DNA of 64,000 nucleotides from Tenacibaculum skagerrakense (GCF_004345825.1 NZ_SLXM01000001.1:372001-436000), one strand, 5' to 3'. Shown: positions 36,774-46,317, counted from the first letter of the stretch. Numbers and translations are program-made. The notes: generated by a model not told the origin, from the sequence alone.

Positions 36774-39584
36774 TTAAAATCTGTAATTTAAGTTAATGAA
36801 GTAGGTAGTTCCTCTACCAAACCAGTATTTGTTACCGAATACAGGAGTTTCTAATGCTTTATCATCTCTTAACTGACGATAGTTAGCATTTCTTCCTTGT
36901 TCAAAACCACCTGTTCTGTATTCTCTATTGAAGATGTTTCCAATGCTAGCAAATAAACTAATGTATTGATTGTCTCCAATTTTCCAAGATTTACCCCCTA
37001 CAGCATTAACTACCATATAGTCATTAAATCTCTCTTGTCTTAATAATTCTCTTGCGATTGAAGGATCGTAATCTGTAAAAGGAACTCCTCCGTCATCTGC
37101 AAAGTTACTACTTCTTGTTAAAGGAGCGATATCTATATACGTATCATTGAATACGTTAGCTGTTGCTCCGAACCACCAGTAATCTGGATCTCTATATTCG
37201 AAACCGAAAGAGTAAGCCTTTTGAGGTCCGCTTGCTAATCTATAATTTTTAAGATTAGAGGTTCCAAAATCTTTCACTCCAAACTCATTAGCATCAGCAT
37301 CACCAACAAAATCTTCTGAAGCGATGAATAAGTTAGGATTGTTTGCATATGTATACTGACCTATGTTAGCTGCTCCTTTTAAGTTTAATGTAGGAGTAAT
37401 CTTAACGTCAATACCGAATTCAGCACCAATATGTCTTTTCTCGATACCTTGTAATGTTTCTTGTACAAATGCAGTGTTATCACCGCCAATACCATCAGCA
37501 AAGAAGAATGAAGTTTCTACAGCATCTTTAATTCCTGTATAGTAAGCAGTAGCTCTAGCTTGTAAAATTGGTGTTCTTACAATGTAGCTTGCATCAAATG
37601 ATAATACTTTTTCACTAGTTAACCCCTCTACAATAGCATTGTTTTCTCTTGAGTTAGCAAATGTATTTCTTAACGTAGGTGCTTTTGTTAAATACCCACC
37701 ATTAAAGTCTAAGATATGACGACCAGTGATTTTATATGTTAAACCTCCTTTAGCACCCCAGTTAGTAAATTCTTGCTTTTCAGATTTTCCAAAAGAAGTG
37801 TTTATAAAGCCTCCATTTTGAAAATTACCATCGCGTTGGTGAGAAGTTTTAGCAAAACTACCAGCTACATAAAAATCTACTTTATTATATTTAAATTGAG
37901 CTTGAGCGAAACCATTGATAACTTCTGATAATAAATCAAAGTCGTATTTAAAACGGTCTCCTTCACCTGCTAAATGAAGAGGGTTTAATAAGTTGTTTTG
38001 CTTTTCCTCAAAAGTATCAGCAAATGTATCTACATCCAAATATCCATTACCTCCTAATAAATCTATGATTTCAGCAAAGTTCTCTGATTTTTGAGACGTA
38101 TAATTAACAGAAGCATTTAATGTGATATTATCTGTTAATTCGGTGTTGAAAATAGTATTTACAGTAAATCTATCATCTTCATTTCTGTCTTCATATAATA
38201 CGTACGCAGAATTTCCACCTGTAACAGATGCAGCATTAGCAGCGTATAACTGATTCCAATCTAATTGACCATCATTAGCAAAAGCTTGGTACATACCATA
38301 AATATCTGGTAATCCTTGTCTGATACCATAACTTGGTAATTTTTGATAGTAAGTTGGATCAGGATTAGCAGTTGCTAAATTTGTAATAAATGGATTTCCG
38401 TCTCCGTCAAGAACACCATCTTCAACTCTAGCTCCGTTAAAATCAATTCTACTGTTTCCGATTCCTCCAAATTGGTAAGAAACATTTGTAGTTAAAGAAG
38501 TTTTATCATTAATATTCCAGTAGTGGTTTAACATGATAAATGGCTCTTCAACATCTTTAACTCTAGAGTTTCTGATTTTACCGTTTTGATATCCCCAATA
38601 CGGGTTGTACTGAATTCCTTTAATATCGATAACTTCTTGAGTGTTTGGAGCTGCTTTACCTCTTCTGTTAGAGGCAAATACAGACGTAAAGTTTAAGCTA
38701 TGGCTATCATTAATAACTTTTTCGATAGAAGCAAAAGTAGAATATGCATTATAAGATGAACCATCTGCAAAACCTTCATCAGCAATTCTTCTACTTCCTG
38801 AAAAAGCAAATGCCCAACCGTCATCCATTAATCCTGTTGCATAGGTTCCCATAACTCTGTGAACATAACTTCTATTAGATGAAGCATAAGAAACTCTACC
38901 ACCTTTTCTGTATTCAGAAGCTCTAGTACTAATGTTTGTAGAACCTAAAACTCCACCAAAAGTAAAGTTTGAAGGCGCTAAACCGTTGGTAAATTCCTGA
39001 TTACGTAGTACGTCGTTTAAACCTCCCCAGTTAGCCCATTCAGGTCTTCCTGTAGAAAGTTTGTTCATTTCGATACCGTTGATTAATAATTTTGCATTGT
39101 CTGAATCTAATCCGCGAACTCTAAAAAAAGAAGAGCTAAATTCAAAAGCAGCTGTTCTTAAATAGATATCTCTAGATGCTTGTAATAAACCAGAAATATT
39201 ATCAGCAGCAGTTGTGTCATCGTTAAGTTCGTCATCAGTAATTATAATTGTACTTAAATCTTGCTGTTCAGCAAATTCATCCTCGTACATATAAATAATA
39301 CCTAAATCAACGATGCTTCCAGATAACGACACAGGATAGTTTTGTGTTTCATATCCTTCCTTTTTTATTACAATGATGTGTCTTCCGTCAGGTAAGTTTT
39401 CTAAAGTAAAAGAACCAATAACATCTGTAGTAGTACTTATGCTATTTCCTTCAACACTAATAGAAACACCTTGTAATAATCCTTCGGAGCTGCTGTCTTT
39501 CACAACCCCTTTTACAATGTTCTGAGCAGATAATCCTAATGAGAAAATCAAGCTAAACAACACTGTTAGAGTAAATTGTTTCAT
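36774..39584 (-). CDS. TonB-dependent receptor of the nuclease-linked operon
   Basis: 936 residues. It has a signal peptide (ends LGLSAQ), a carboxypeptidase-regulatory-like domain (about 22-100, IVKGVVKDSSSEGLLQGV), a plug (about 115-230, RVRGLDSDNAKLLINGIEMN) and a barrel ending FINLNYRF with the terminal Phe. It forms an operon with the DUF5689 lipoprotein and is divergent from a secreted endonuclease/phosphatase. With that context and the direct repeat shared with the PiT gene, I infer uptake of nucleic-acid or phosphoester breakdown products. Confidence 0.88.
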   Translation of the reverse strand: MKQFTLTVLFSLIFSLGLSAQNIVKGVVKDSSSEGLLQGVSISVEGNSISTTTDVIGSFTLENLPDGRHIIVIKKEGYETQNYPVSLSGSIVDLGIIYMYEDEFAEQQDLSTIIITDDELNDDTTAADNISGLLQASRDIYLRTAAFEFSSSFFRVRGLDSDNAKLLINGIEMNKLSTGRPEWANWGGLNDVLRNQEFTNGLAPSNFTFGGVLGSTNISTRASEYRKGGRVSYASSNRSYVHRVMGTYATGLMDDGWAFAFSGSRRIADEGFADGSSYNAYSTFASIEKVINDSHSLNFTSVFASNRRGKAAPNTQEVIDIKGIQYNPYWGYQNGKIRNSRVKDVEEPFIMLNHYWNINDKTSLTTNVSYQFGGIGNSRIDFNGARVEDGVLDGDGNPFITNLATANPDPTYYQKLPSYGIRQGLPDIYGMYQAFANDGQLDWNQLYAANAASVTGGNSAYVLYEDRNEDDRFTVNTIFNTELTDNITLNASVNYTSQKSENFAEIIDLLGGNGYLDVDTFADTFEEKQNNLLNPLHLAGEGDRFKYDFDLLSEVINGFAQAQFKYNKVDFYVAGSFAKTSHQRDGNFQNGGFINTSFGKSEKQEFTNWGAKGGLTYKITGRHILDFNGGYLTKAPTLRNTFANSRENNAIVEGLTSEKVLSFDASYIVRTPILQARATAYYTGIKDAVETSFFFADGIGGDNTAFVQETLQGIEKRHIGAEFGIDVKITPTLNLKGAANIGQYTYANNPNLFIASEDFVGDADANEFGVKDFGTSNLKNYRLASGPQKAYSFGFEYRDPDYWWFGATANVFNDTYIDIAPLTRSSNFADDGGVPFTDYDPSIARELLRQERFNDYMVVNAVGGKSWKIGDNQYISLFASIGNIFNREYRTGGFEQGRNANYRQLRDDKALETPVFGNKYWFGRGTTYFINLNYRF

Positions 39585-39621
39585 AAAATTGTTTAAATTA
39601 TTTTTTAATAAAAAATGCGCA

Positions 39622-39649
39622 CAAAATTATGTTTTTATGAAAATGCCAA
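39622..39649 (-). promoter_or_regulatory. Promoter of the TonB-DUF5689 operon
   Basis: On the minus strand, TTG (39647-39649), 17 bp, TAATTTTG (39622-39629). The direct repeat at 39650-39667 touches the -33 element, leaving exactly 20 bp between repeat and -7, as at the PiT gene. Confidence 0.6.
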
Positions 39650-39667
39650 TGTTAACTTAATATTAAC
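39650..39667. promoter_or_regulatory. PHO-box-like direct repeat in the divergent spacer
   Basis: TGTTAAC-TTAA-TATTAAC, 7-bp repeats with a 4-bp TTAA spacer, one mismatch between the halves in the core. It could serve both the TonB operon and the divergent nuclease gene. The wider stretch AATGTTAA...TTAACATT is also an inverted repeat, so a dimeric repressor site is an alternative. Confidence 0.5.
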
Positions 39668-39694
39668 ATTTGAGATTGTTAATAACTCGCATAA

Positions 39695-39722
39695 TTGTGG
39701 CTTGGATTTTGTATTATTTTTG
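39695..39722 (+). promoter_or_regulatory. Promoter of the endonuclease gene
   Basis: TTG (39695-39697), 17 bp, TATTTTTG (39715-39722), ending 18 bp before the ATG. Confidence 0.6.
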
Positions 39723-39740
39723 CCGAGTTAAATTTTTATA

Positions 39741-40784
39741 ATGAGAAAAATACTATTGTTTAGTGTGTTGTTAATGAATATCTTATTTGTTAACGCACAA
39801 AAAAAATATAAAATTAGAACCGTAGCGTTTTATAATCTTGAAAATTTGTTTGACACCATCAATGATACTTCTAAAAACGATGAAGCTAGTCCGATTATGG
39901 AGTTAAATACGAATAGGTCTAAAGTTTATTGGGATAAAATTGATAAGCTAGCAGAAGTTATTAGTCAATTAGGAGAAGAAAAAGCAAAAACAGGTCCAGC
40001 TATATTAGGTGTGGCTGAAATAGAAAATAAGCAAGTATTAGAGGATTTAGTAAATTCTGAGCGATTAAAAAAAATGCGTTACGGAATAATTCATTTTGAT
40101 TCACCTGATAATAGAGGTATTGATGTAGCTCTTTTATATCAGCAACGTTACTTTAAGCCTGTTCATTATGAAGCTGTAAATCCTAATATATTTTCTGAGA
40201 ATAAAAAAGTATACACTAGAGATATTTTAAGAGTTTCAGGTTATTTAGATGATGAACTGGTTCATGTTGTTGTAAATCACTGGCCATCAAGAAGAGGAGG
40301 GGAAGCTAAGAGTAGTCCTTTACGAGAAAAAGCAGCTTATAAGGTTACTCAAATAATTGAAAAGATACGCGAGGATGATAAAAACGCAAAAGTGATGATT
40401 ATGGGTGACTTTAATGACGACCCAATGAATAAATCATTTAAAGATGTACTTAAAACAAAATCTGAAGAGGAGGATGTAAAAAAAGGTGATATTTACAATC
40501 CTTATGAAAGCATGTTTGCAAAAGGTTTAAATACTACAGCTTATCGTGATAACTTAAGTTTATTCGATCAAATTTTGTTTACATCTCCACTTTTAAATAA
40601 GAAAGGAAGAAAAGATTTCTCAACCTATAAAATGTTTAAATCAGGAATTTTTAACAAACGTTTTATGGTTCAAAACAAAGGAAGATATAAAGGATACCCT
40701 TTTAGAAGTTTTTCTAATGGACAATATACAGGAGGGTATAGTGATCATTATCCAGTGTATATTTACTTAATTAAAGAACAATAA
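39741..40784 (+). CDS. Secreted endonuclease/exonuclease/phosphatase-family protein
   Basis: 347 residues with a signal peptide (ends LFVNAQ). The EEP fold motifs are FYNLENLFD (metal-binding Asn/Glu), GVAEIENK, VVNHWPSRRGG (catalytic His), MGDFNDDP (Asp/Asn) and YSDHYPVYI (SDHxP). Such enzymes cut DNA, RNA or phosphoesters. No lipobox is seen; it should be periplasmic or released. It is divergent from the TonB-DUF5689 operon, which may import its products. Confidence 0.88.
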   Translation: MRKILLFSVLLMNILFVNAQKKYKIRTVAFYNLENLFDTINDTSKNDEASPIMELNTNRSKVYWDKIDKLAEVISQLGEEKAKTGPAILGVAEIENKQVLEDLVNSERLKKMRYGIIHFDSPDNRGIDVALLYQQRYFKPVHYEAVNPNIFSENKKVYTRDILRVSGYLDDELVHVVVNHWPSRRGGEAKSSPLREKAAYKVTQIIEKIREDDKNAKVMIMGDFNDDPMNKSFKDVLKTKSEEEDVKKGDIYNPYESMFAKGLNTTAYRDNLSLFDQILFTSPLLNKKGRKDFSTYKMFKSGIFNKRFMVQNKGRYKGYPFRSFSNGQYTGGYSDHYPVYIYLIKEQ

Positions 40785-40786
40785 TT

Positions 40787-40815
40787 AAAATCCCAGTTTT
40801 TAAACTGGGATTTTT
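40787..40815. terminator. Bidirectional terminator
   Basis: A 13-bp stem AAAATCCCAGTTT / AAACTGGGATTTT, overlapping the last codons of the convergent gene at 40814. Confidence 0.85.
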
Positions 40816-41158
40816 AGTTTTTACATATTTCGTTCAAATAATTATTCAATCGTATTTGAAATAAAGTCCCTTTAAGTAGTTCTTCTATTTGATTTAATTC
40901 AATAAATGAAACAGCTAAACTTACTTTATTTGATGGAGTTTGTAATAGTAATGATCTGCAATGTTCTCCTAGTTCACATTCACTACATTTATTTTGAGTT
41001 TTAGAATCTACTATTTTATCTAAAAAGAGTTCCAATTCATCTTCAGTTAAATGAAACCCGATGTCTCTAAATATAACTTGAGTTAACAATGAGCTCGAAT
41101 GTTTCCAGCAAAAAGAAATCCCTATTTGATTTTCATATATTTTTATAATTTCTTCCAT
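40814..41158 (-). CDS. Uncharacterised cysteine-containing protein
   Basis: 114 residues, cytoplasmic, family not recognised. It has a CxxCxxxxC cluster at about 59-67 (KCSECELGEHC) and a further Cys at 17 (SFCWKHSS), which could bind a metal or Fe-S cluster. A perfect 29-bp Fur/PerR-like palindrome lies directly upstream of its -7 element, which suggests metal or redox control. It is downstream of recJ but has its own promoter. Confidence 0.6.
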   Translation of the reverse strand: MEEIIKIYENQIGISFCWKHSSSLLTQVIFRDIGFHLTEDELELFLDKIVDSKTQNKCSECELGEHCRSLLLQTPSNKVSLAVSFIELNQIEELLKGTLFQIRLNNYLNEICKN

Positions 41159-41181
41159 AATCTTTTCGATTGATTATAGAA

Positions 41182-41189
41182 CAAATATA
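41182..41189 (-). promoter_or_regulatory. -7 element of the Cys-containing gene
   Basis: TATATTTG on the minus strand, 23 bp before the ATG; the palindrome at 41189-41217 abuts it. Confidence 0.5.
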
Positions 41190-41217
41190 ATTTATTTAGA
41201 ATTATTCTAAATAAATT
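41189..41217. promoter_or_regulatory. Fur/PerR-like 7-1-7 palindrome
   Basis: A perfect 14-1-14 inverted repeat centred on 41203, with core TTAGAAT-T-ATTCTAA. This is the 7-1-7 layout of Fur-superfamily sites (PerR TTATAAT-N-ATTATAA). It abuts the -7 element of the downstream gene and reaches the recJ stop codon, so it is unlikely to be chance or only a terminator. Confidence 0.6.
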
Positions 41218-42901
41218 ATTTCAAATCTTTTAATAATAATTGTAAGGAGGTTTTTCCGTTCCAAGTATTTTCATCTATTTGATATATTACGTCAAAATCA
41301 TTGACTATAGCATCAATTTTATCACCCATACTAAATCCAATTGCGCTAATTGAATTTTGTGGATTTCCTTGAAACAACGTAAGTTTAAGATGAGATTTAT
41401 CTTCTCCAACTTGTTTACCATATCCATTATCTCTAACGGAAGAACTTTTAAAAACAGGTTTTCTGTTTTCTGGACCAAATGGAGCCATTTGGTTTATTAT
41501 TCTATAAAATTTTGGTGAGATATCTGTAAAATCTAACTCAGCATCAATAGTAATTTCAGGAGTTAATAAACTTTCATCGATACTATTTTTTACAACCTCT
41601 TCAAATTTATGTTTAAAAGCTTCATAGTTCTCAGGAGCAATAGTAAGACCAGCTGCATATTTATGACCTCCGAATTGTTCAATAAACTCAGCGCATTCGT
41701 CCAAAGCATTATAAATGTCAAAACCTTTAACTGATCTTGCCGAAGCAGTTAGCTTTCCTTCACTTTCGGTAAAAACCACAGTAGGGCGGTAATAAGTTTC
41801 TGTTAAACGAGAAGCTACAATTCCTATAACACCTTTATGCCATTCTTTGTTGTAAACTACAGTTGTGTATCTATCAACTTCATCATTTTCTATTATTTGA
41901 AGTAAGGCAGCTTCGGTAATATGTTTATCTAATTCCTTTCTATGGATATTAAATTCTTCAATAGAAGTAGCAATTTCTAACGCAATTTCTAAGTCTGACG
42001 AAGTTAGTAACTCAACAGCATAATTGGCATGTTTTATTCTACCTGCGGCATTTATTCTTGGAGCAATAATAAAAACTACATCAGAAATGGTTAATTCCTT
42101 TTTTTCTATGGATTTTATAAGTGCTTTTATTCCAATTCTTGGATTCGTGTTAATAACCTGAAGTCCGTAATAAGCTAAAATTCTATTCTCGCCTGTCATA
42201 GGAACTATATCGGCAGCAATTGCAGTAGCAACTAGATCTAAATACGATACCAAATGACTAGTTTCAATTTCTTTTGTTGAAGCTAATCCTTGAATTAATT
42301 TAAAACCAACTCCACATCCACAAAGTTCTTTGTAAGGATAGTTACAATCTTTTCTTTTCGGATTTAGAACTGCAAAAGCTTTAGGGATTTCATCTCCAGG
42401 TTTATGATGATCGCAAATAATAAAGTCAATACCTTTTTCTGATGCGTAAGCTACTTTATCAATTGCTTTTATACCACAATCCAAAGCAATGATTAGAGAA
42501 AACTCATTATCGCTTGCAAAATCAATTCCTTGAAATGAAATTCCATATCCTTCTTTGTATCGATCAGGAATGTAGGTGGCTAAATTTGAGTATTCTTCAC
42601 TTAAATAATTATAGAGTAAAGCAACAGAAGTAGTTCCATCAACATCGTAATCTCCATAAATTAGAATTCGTTCTTGATCAGCGATTGCGGTTTCAATTCT
42701 AGCTACAGCTTTTTCCATATCCTTCATTAAAAAAGGATCATGTAAATCATCGAGTGATGGTCTAAAAAAATCTTTAGCTTCTTTAAAAGAAGTAATTCCT
42801 CTTTGTACTAGTATTTCTGCAAGTTTTACATTAATGTTTAACGCATTGGCTAAACTAAAAACCAAATCAGGATTTGGTTTTGGTTTTAATTTCCATTTCA
42901 T
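41216..42901 (-). CDS. recJ: Single-stranded-DNA-specific exonuclease RecJ
   Basis: 561 residues. It degrades ssDNA 5' to 3' in recombination and mismatch repair. DHH-family motifs: LIYGDYDVDGTTS, IIALDCGIKA, ICDHHKPGDEIP, and GGHKYAAGLTI in the DHHA1 domain (about 390-410), followed by an OB-fold domain. Length is typical (577 in E. coli). It lies 11 bp after the OsmC gene on the same strand. Confidence 0.95.
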   Translation of the reverse strand: MKWKLKPKPNPDLVFSLANALNINVKLAEILVQRGITSFKEAKDFFRPSLDDLHDPFLMKDMEKAVARIETAIADQERILIYGDYDVDGTTSVALLYNYLSEEYSNLATYIPDRYKEGYGISFQGIDFASDNEFSLIIALDCGIKAIDKVAYASEKGIDFIICDHHKPGDEIPKAFAVLNPKRKDCNYPYKELCGCGVGFKLIQGLASTKEIETSHLVSYLDLVATAIAADIVPMTGENRILAYYGLQVINTNPRIGIKALIKSIEKKELTISDVVFIIAPRINAAGRIKHANYAVELLTSSDLEIALEIATSIEEFNIHRKELDKHITEAALLQIIENDEVDRYTTVVYNKEWHKGVIGIVASRLTETYYRPTVVFTESEGKLTASARSVKGFDIYNALDECAEFIEQFGGHKYAAGLTIAPENYEAFKHKFEEVVKNSIDESLLTPEITIDAELDFTDISPKFYRIINQMAPFGPENRKPVFKSSSVRDNGYGKQVGEDKSHLKLTLFQGNPQNSISAIGFSMGDKIDAIVNDFDVIYQIDENTWNGKTSLQLLLKDLK

Positions 42902-42912
42902 AGCAATTGGTA

Positions 42913-43332
42913 TTAATTAAAAATAATTTCAGTGGTTACGGTAGCAAACTGTCTGAACATTTCCATAACGCCGCAATATTTTTCAACTGATAAATTAACC
43001 ACTTTTGTTAGTTTTTCATGATCTAAGTCTTTTCCGTCAAAAAGATATTTTACATGAACTTTATCATAATATTTAGGATGTTCGTCAGTTAAGTTTGCTT
43101 CAACAATAATTTTTAAGTCTTCAAAAGAAGTTCGCATTTTTTCTGCAATCATAACTACATCTAGTCCAGAACAGCCAGCTAAAGACGAAAGCATTAATGC
43201 TTTGGGTGAAGCCCCAGCTTCATTACCTCCGTTAGCGTATGATGTATCTATTAAAATATTAGCTCCATTAGGATTATCACTTTTAAAAAGTAAATTTTTC
43301 TTCCATTCTGTAGTTACAATATTCGATGCCAT
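42913..43332 (-). CDS. OsmC family peroxiredoxin-like protein
   Basis: 139 residues. The two redox cysteines of the family are in SLAGCSGLDVV (about C54) and VEKYCGVME (about C119). The group is nearer YhfA than classic OsmC/Ohr. It would reduce organic hydroperoxides or another thiol-reactive substrate. It lies upstream of recJ and is divergent from the carboxymuconolactone-type gene. Confidence 0.85.
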   Translation of the reverse strand: MASNIVTTEWKKNLLFKSDNPNGANILIDTSYANGGNEAGASPKALMLSSLAGCSGLDVVMIAEKMRTSFEDLKIIVEANLTDEHPKYYDKVHVKYLFDGKDLDHEKLTKVVNLSVEKYCGVMEMFRQFATVTTEIIFN

Positions 43333-43387
43333 ATTAGATTTTTTTTGTTTCTTGTATGAAAATACAAAACTACTTAAAAAATAAATT

Positions 43388-43978
43388 ATGCCATTAGTAA
43401 CTCCGTTGGATCCTAATCACGATGAGGAAACAAAAAGGTTGTCGGATTTTTATAATGAAACACTTGGTTTTTGCCCTAATTCGGTATTAACCATGCAAAG
43501 AAGACCAGATATATCAAAAGCATTTATCAACTTAAATAAAGCAGTAATGGCCAACCACGGTCGTGTTACTTCTGCTTTAAAAAGAATGATTGCTTGGGTT
43601 AGTAGTAATGCTACTGGCTGTAGATATTGTCAAGCACACGCAATTAGAGCTGCGGAACGTTATGGAGCAGAACAAGAAAAACTAGATAATATTTGGGAAT
43701 ATAAAACGCATCCTGCTTTTTCTGAAGCTGAAAGAGTAGCATTGGATTTCTCTTTGGCGGCTTCTATAGTACCAAACGCTGTTGATGAAACTATTAAAGA
43801 GCGATTGTATGAGTATTGGAATGAAGGAGAAATAGTAGAAATGTTAGGTGTTATTTCTTTGTTTGGTTATTTAAACCGTTGGAATGATTCTATGGGAACC
43901 AGTATTGAAGATGGTGCAGTTGAAAGTGGAGAAGAGTATTTAGGCAAACATGGATGGAACAAAGGAAAACATGTTTAA
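43388..43978 (+). CDS. Carboxymuconolactone decarboxylase/AhpD-family protein
   Basis: 196 residues, all-helical. The AhpD-type redox motif CRYCQAHAIR (CxxCxxxH, about 78-85) is intact, so peroxidase-linked disulfide reduction is more likely than decarboxylation. The N-terminal FYNETLGFCPNSVLTMQRRP is typical of the peroxidase-related branch. It is divergent from OsmC; together they suggest oxidative-stress functions. Confidence 0.85.
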   Translation: MPLVTPLDPNHDEETKRLSDFYNETLGFCPNSVLTMQRRPDISKAFINLNKAVMANHGRVTSALKRMIAWVSSNATGCRYCQAHAIRAAERYGAEQEKLDNIWEYKTHPAFSEAERVALDFSLAASIVPNAVDETIKERLYEYWNEGEIVEMLGVISLFGYLNRWNDSMGTSIEDGAVESGEEYLGKHGWNKGKHV

Positions 43979-44000
43979 AAGTTTGACTTTATAAAAAGAT

Positions 44001-44029
44001 AAAAGCTCGCAAATTGCGAGCTTTTTTTA
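44001..44029. terminator. Terminator between the AhpD-like gene and mscL
   Basis: Stem AAAAGCTCGCAA / TTGCGAGCTTTT with a 1-base centre and a T-run on the plus strand. Confidence 0.85.
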
Positions 44030-44055
44030 TGTAGTAGTTAAAAGAAATAATAAAA

Positions 44056-44466
44056 TTACTTCTTTAATAAGTCTCTAATTTCAGCTAATAACTCTTCTTG
44101 AGTTGGACCTGCTGGAGCAGCTGGAGCAGCTTCCTCCTCTTTTTTCTTCATTGCATTAACACCTTTTACAATCATAAACATTACAAAGGCAACAATGATA
44201 AAATCGATAACATTGGTAATAAATGCACCGTATAATACAGCAACTTCACCACTTACTTTCCCAGATGCATCTGCAACACCTTCTTTTAGTACATATTTTA
44301 AATCGTTAAAATTAGTACCGCCAATCATTCCAATTAGTGGAGAAACAATTCCGCCTGTAAATGAAGAAACTACTTTGTTAAAACCAGCACCCATTACGAA
44401 ACCAACCGCAATGTCTACTAAGTTACCCTTCATAGCGAAGTCTTTAAATTCTTTTAGCATTCCCAT
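44056..44466 (-). CDS. mscL: Large-conductance mechanosensitive channel MscL
   Basis: 136 residues with two helices: TM1 (about 18-45, DIAVGFVMGAGFNKVVSSF) forms the gate, and TM2 (about 75-100) ends in a basic patch (NAMKKKEEE). A C-terminal helix bundle follows (EELLAEIRDLLKK). It opens at near-lytic membrane tension. The window thus holds both channel types (MscS at 164-970). Confidence 0.95.
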   Translation of the reverse strand: MGMLKEFKDFAMKGNLVDIAVGFVMGAGFNKVVSSFTGGIVSPLIGMIGGTNFNDLKYVLKEGVADASGKVSGEVAVLYGAFITNVIDFIIVAFVMFMIVKGVNAMKKKEEEAAPAAPAGPTQEELLAEIRDLLKK

Positions 44467-44513
44467 GTGTTTTAGTTTTTGATTATTAATAAATTGTAAT
44501 TTATAAAAAAATA

Positions 44514-45614
44514 TTAATGTTTTACTAATCTTTTAATTCTTTGAGAGAGTCCAGTTAAAATTTCATAAGGAATAGTTTCACATTTATGAGCCATGTATTC
44601 TATATGTTGCTGATGATTGAAGATTATTACTTCATCTCCTTCTTTACAATCTATTTTAGTAACATCAACCATAATCATGTCCATACAAACATTACCTATA
44701 ATAGGTGCAGGCTGATTGTTAACAATCACAAAACCATTTTTATTACCAAGCTTTCTTGAAATTCCATCAGCATGACCAACTGGTATAGTTGCACTTCTTG
44801 TTGGTTTATTAGCTACAAAAGCTCTGTTGTAGCCAACAGTTTCACCAGGTTGAATATTATGAATCTGTGAAATTATAGATTTTAAGCTATGTGTGTTTTT
44901 AAGCTGTGCAGTTTCATTGGGAGTATTACTAAATCCGTATAACCCAATACCAATTCGAACCATATCAAATTGAGCTTGTGGATAATGAACTACACCAGAT
45001 GTGTTTAAAATATGAATCATTGGTTCGTAACCTAAATGTTCATATATCTGCTTTATGATGTATGCGAAATTATTAATTTGATTGATAGTAAATTCTTGCT
45101 CGTTCAAATCTTCACTAGCAACTAAATGAGAAAAGATAGATTGAACAATAACATTGCTCGATTTTTTCAATCTTGCTATAATATTAGGAACGTCGGTATG
45201 CCAAAAACCTAGCCTGTTTAAACCCGTATTAAATTTTATATGAATTGGGTAATTCATTAAAGGTACTTCTGAAGCATAATTCAGAAAAGCTTCAAAAATT
45301 TTAAAGTTATATAAATTAGGTTCTAATCTATATTTTACAATAGTAGGAATGTTTTGTATTTGTGGATGTAATACTAAAATAGGAGTGTCTATTCCTGCTT
45401 CACGTAAAGCTATCCCTTCATTACAATATGCAACCGCAAAGTAATCGACATTATCTTTTACAATTTTAGCTATTTCTACGGCATCACTACCATATCCAAA
45501 AGCCTTAACAACAGCTAAAATTTTTGTATCGGGTTGTAATCGTTGTTTAAAATAGTTTAGATTGTGTAATACAGCATTTGCATCAATTTCTAAGACAGTT
45601 ACGTGGTTATTCAT
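44514..45614 (-). CDS. alr: Alanine racemase
   Basis: 366 residues. It interconverts L- and D-alanine for peptidoglycan. The PLP lysine is K37 ([10 protein letters not shown]) and the catalytic Tyr is in [10 protein letters not shown]. It overlaps tdk by 4 bp (ATGA), so translation is coupled. Confidence 0.94.
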   Translation of the reverse strand: MNNHVTVLEIDANAVLHNLNYFKQRLQPDTKILAVVKAFGYGSDAVEIAKIVKDNVDYFAVAYCNEGIALREAGIDTPILVLHPQIQNIPTIVKYRLEPNLYNFKIFEAFLNYASEVPLMNYPIHIKFNTGLNRLGFWHTDVPNIIARLKKSSNVIVQSIFSHLVASEDLNEQEFTINQINNFAYIIKQIYEHLGYEPMIHILNTSGVVHYPQAQFDMVRIGIGLYGFSNTPNETAQLKNTHSLKSIISQIHNIQPGETVGYNRAFVANKPTRSATIPVGHADGISRKLGNKNGFVIVNNQPAPIIGNVCMDMIMVDVTKIDCKEGDEVIIFNHQQHIEYMAHKCETIPYEILTGLSQRIKRLVKH

Positions 45615-46219
45615 TCTTCTTCCTCTATTTTACGTTTGCTTTGTTCTTGTATGGCTTTGTAATAGGCTGCTCTGCTCAGTGGTTCGTATTCTTGAGTTTC
45701 CCCTAGCATTACGATATTATCTCCTTCGGCTTTTCTAAAGCTATAATGTGCTAAATTTCCAGTTCTTGTACATACAGCATGTACTTTGGTTACATATTCA
45801 GCTGTTGCCATTAATGCGGGCATTGGACCAAAAGGATTTCCTTTAAAATCCATATCTAATCCAGCAACAATTACTCGGATTCCTCTATTTGCTAAATCGT
45901 TACAAACAGCTACTATTTCATCGTCAAAAAACTGGGCTTCATCAATTCCAACAACATCAACATTATTGGCTAATAATCGAATATTTGCAGATGCAGGAAC
46001 AGGTGTAGATCGAATTCTATTATCGTTATGAGAAACTACTTCTTCCTCATCATAACGAACATCAATTGCAGGCTTAAATATTTCAACTTTTTGCTTTGCA
46101 AATTTTGCACGCTTTAAACGTCGGATAAGTTCTTCGGTTTTACCAGAAAACATTGAGCCACAAATTACCTCAATCCACCCAAATTGTTCTGTATGATTTA
46201 CTGTGTTTTCAAGAAACAT
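45611..46219 (-). CDS. tdk: Thymidine kinase (type II)
   Basis: 202 residues. P-loop [12 protein letters not shown], Walker [10 protein letters not shown], and the nucleoside lasso [10 protein letters not shown] near the C-terminus. It phosphorylates thymidine in salvage. Three of the four zinc cysteines known in human and Gram-positive enzymes are missing: the usual CxxC is C-T-R-T here, and the final Cys pair is replaced by RAAYYKAI. It is coupled to alr. Confidence 0.93.
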   Translation of the reverse strand: MFLENTVNHTEQFGWIEVICGSMFSGKTEELIRRLKRAKFAKQKVEIFKPAIDVRYDEEEVVSHNDNRIRSTPVPASANIRLLANNVDVVGIDEAQFFDDEIVAVCNDLANRGIRVIVAGLDMDFKGNPFGPMPALMATAEYVTKVHAVCTRTGNLAHYSFRKAEGDNIVMLGETQEYEPLSRAAYYKAIQEQSKRKIEEEE

Positions 46220-46220
46220 T

Positions 46221-46252
46221 TTGTAATTTTAATGCTCAATTAGTTATTTTTG
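46221..46252 (+). promoter_or_regulatory. Promoter of the acidic conserved gene
   Basis: TTG (46221-46223), 21 bp, TATTTTTG (46245-46252). Confidence 0.55.
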
Positions 46253-46317
46253 CTTCGCTTTTAAAAAAACAAATTTATTAAAATTTATAGGCAAAAATTA
46301 AAACCTAGAAAGAACTT

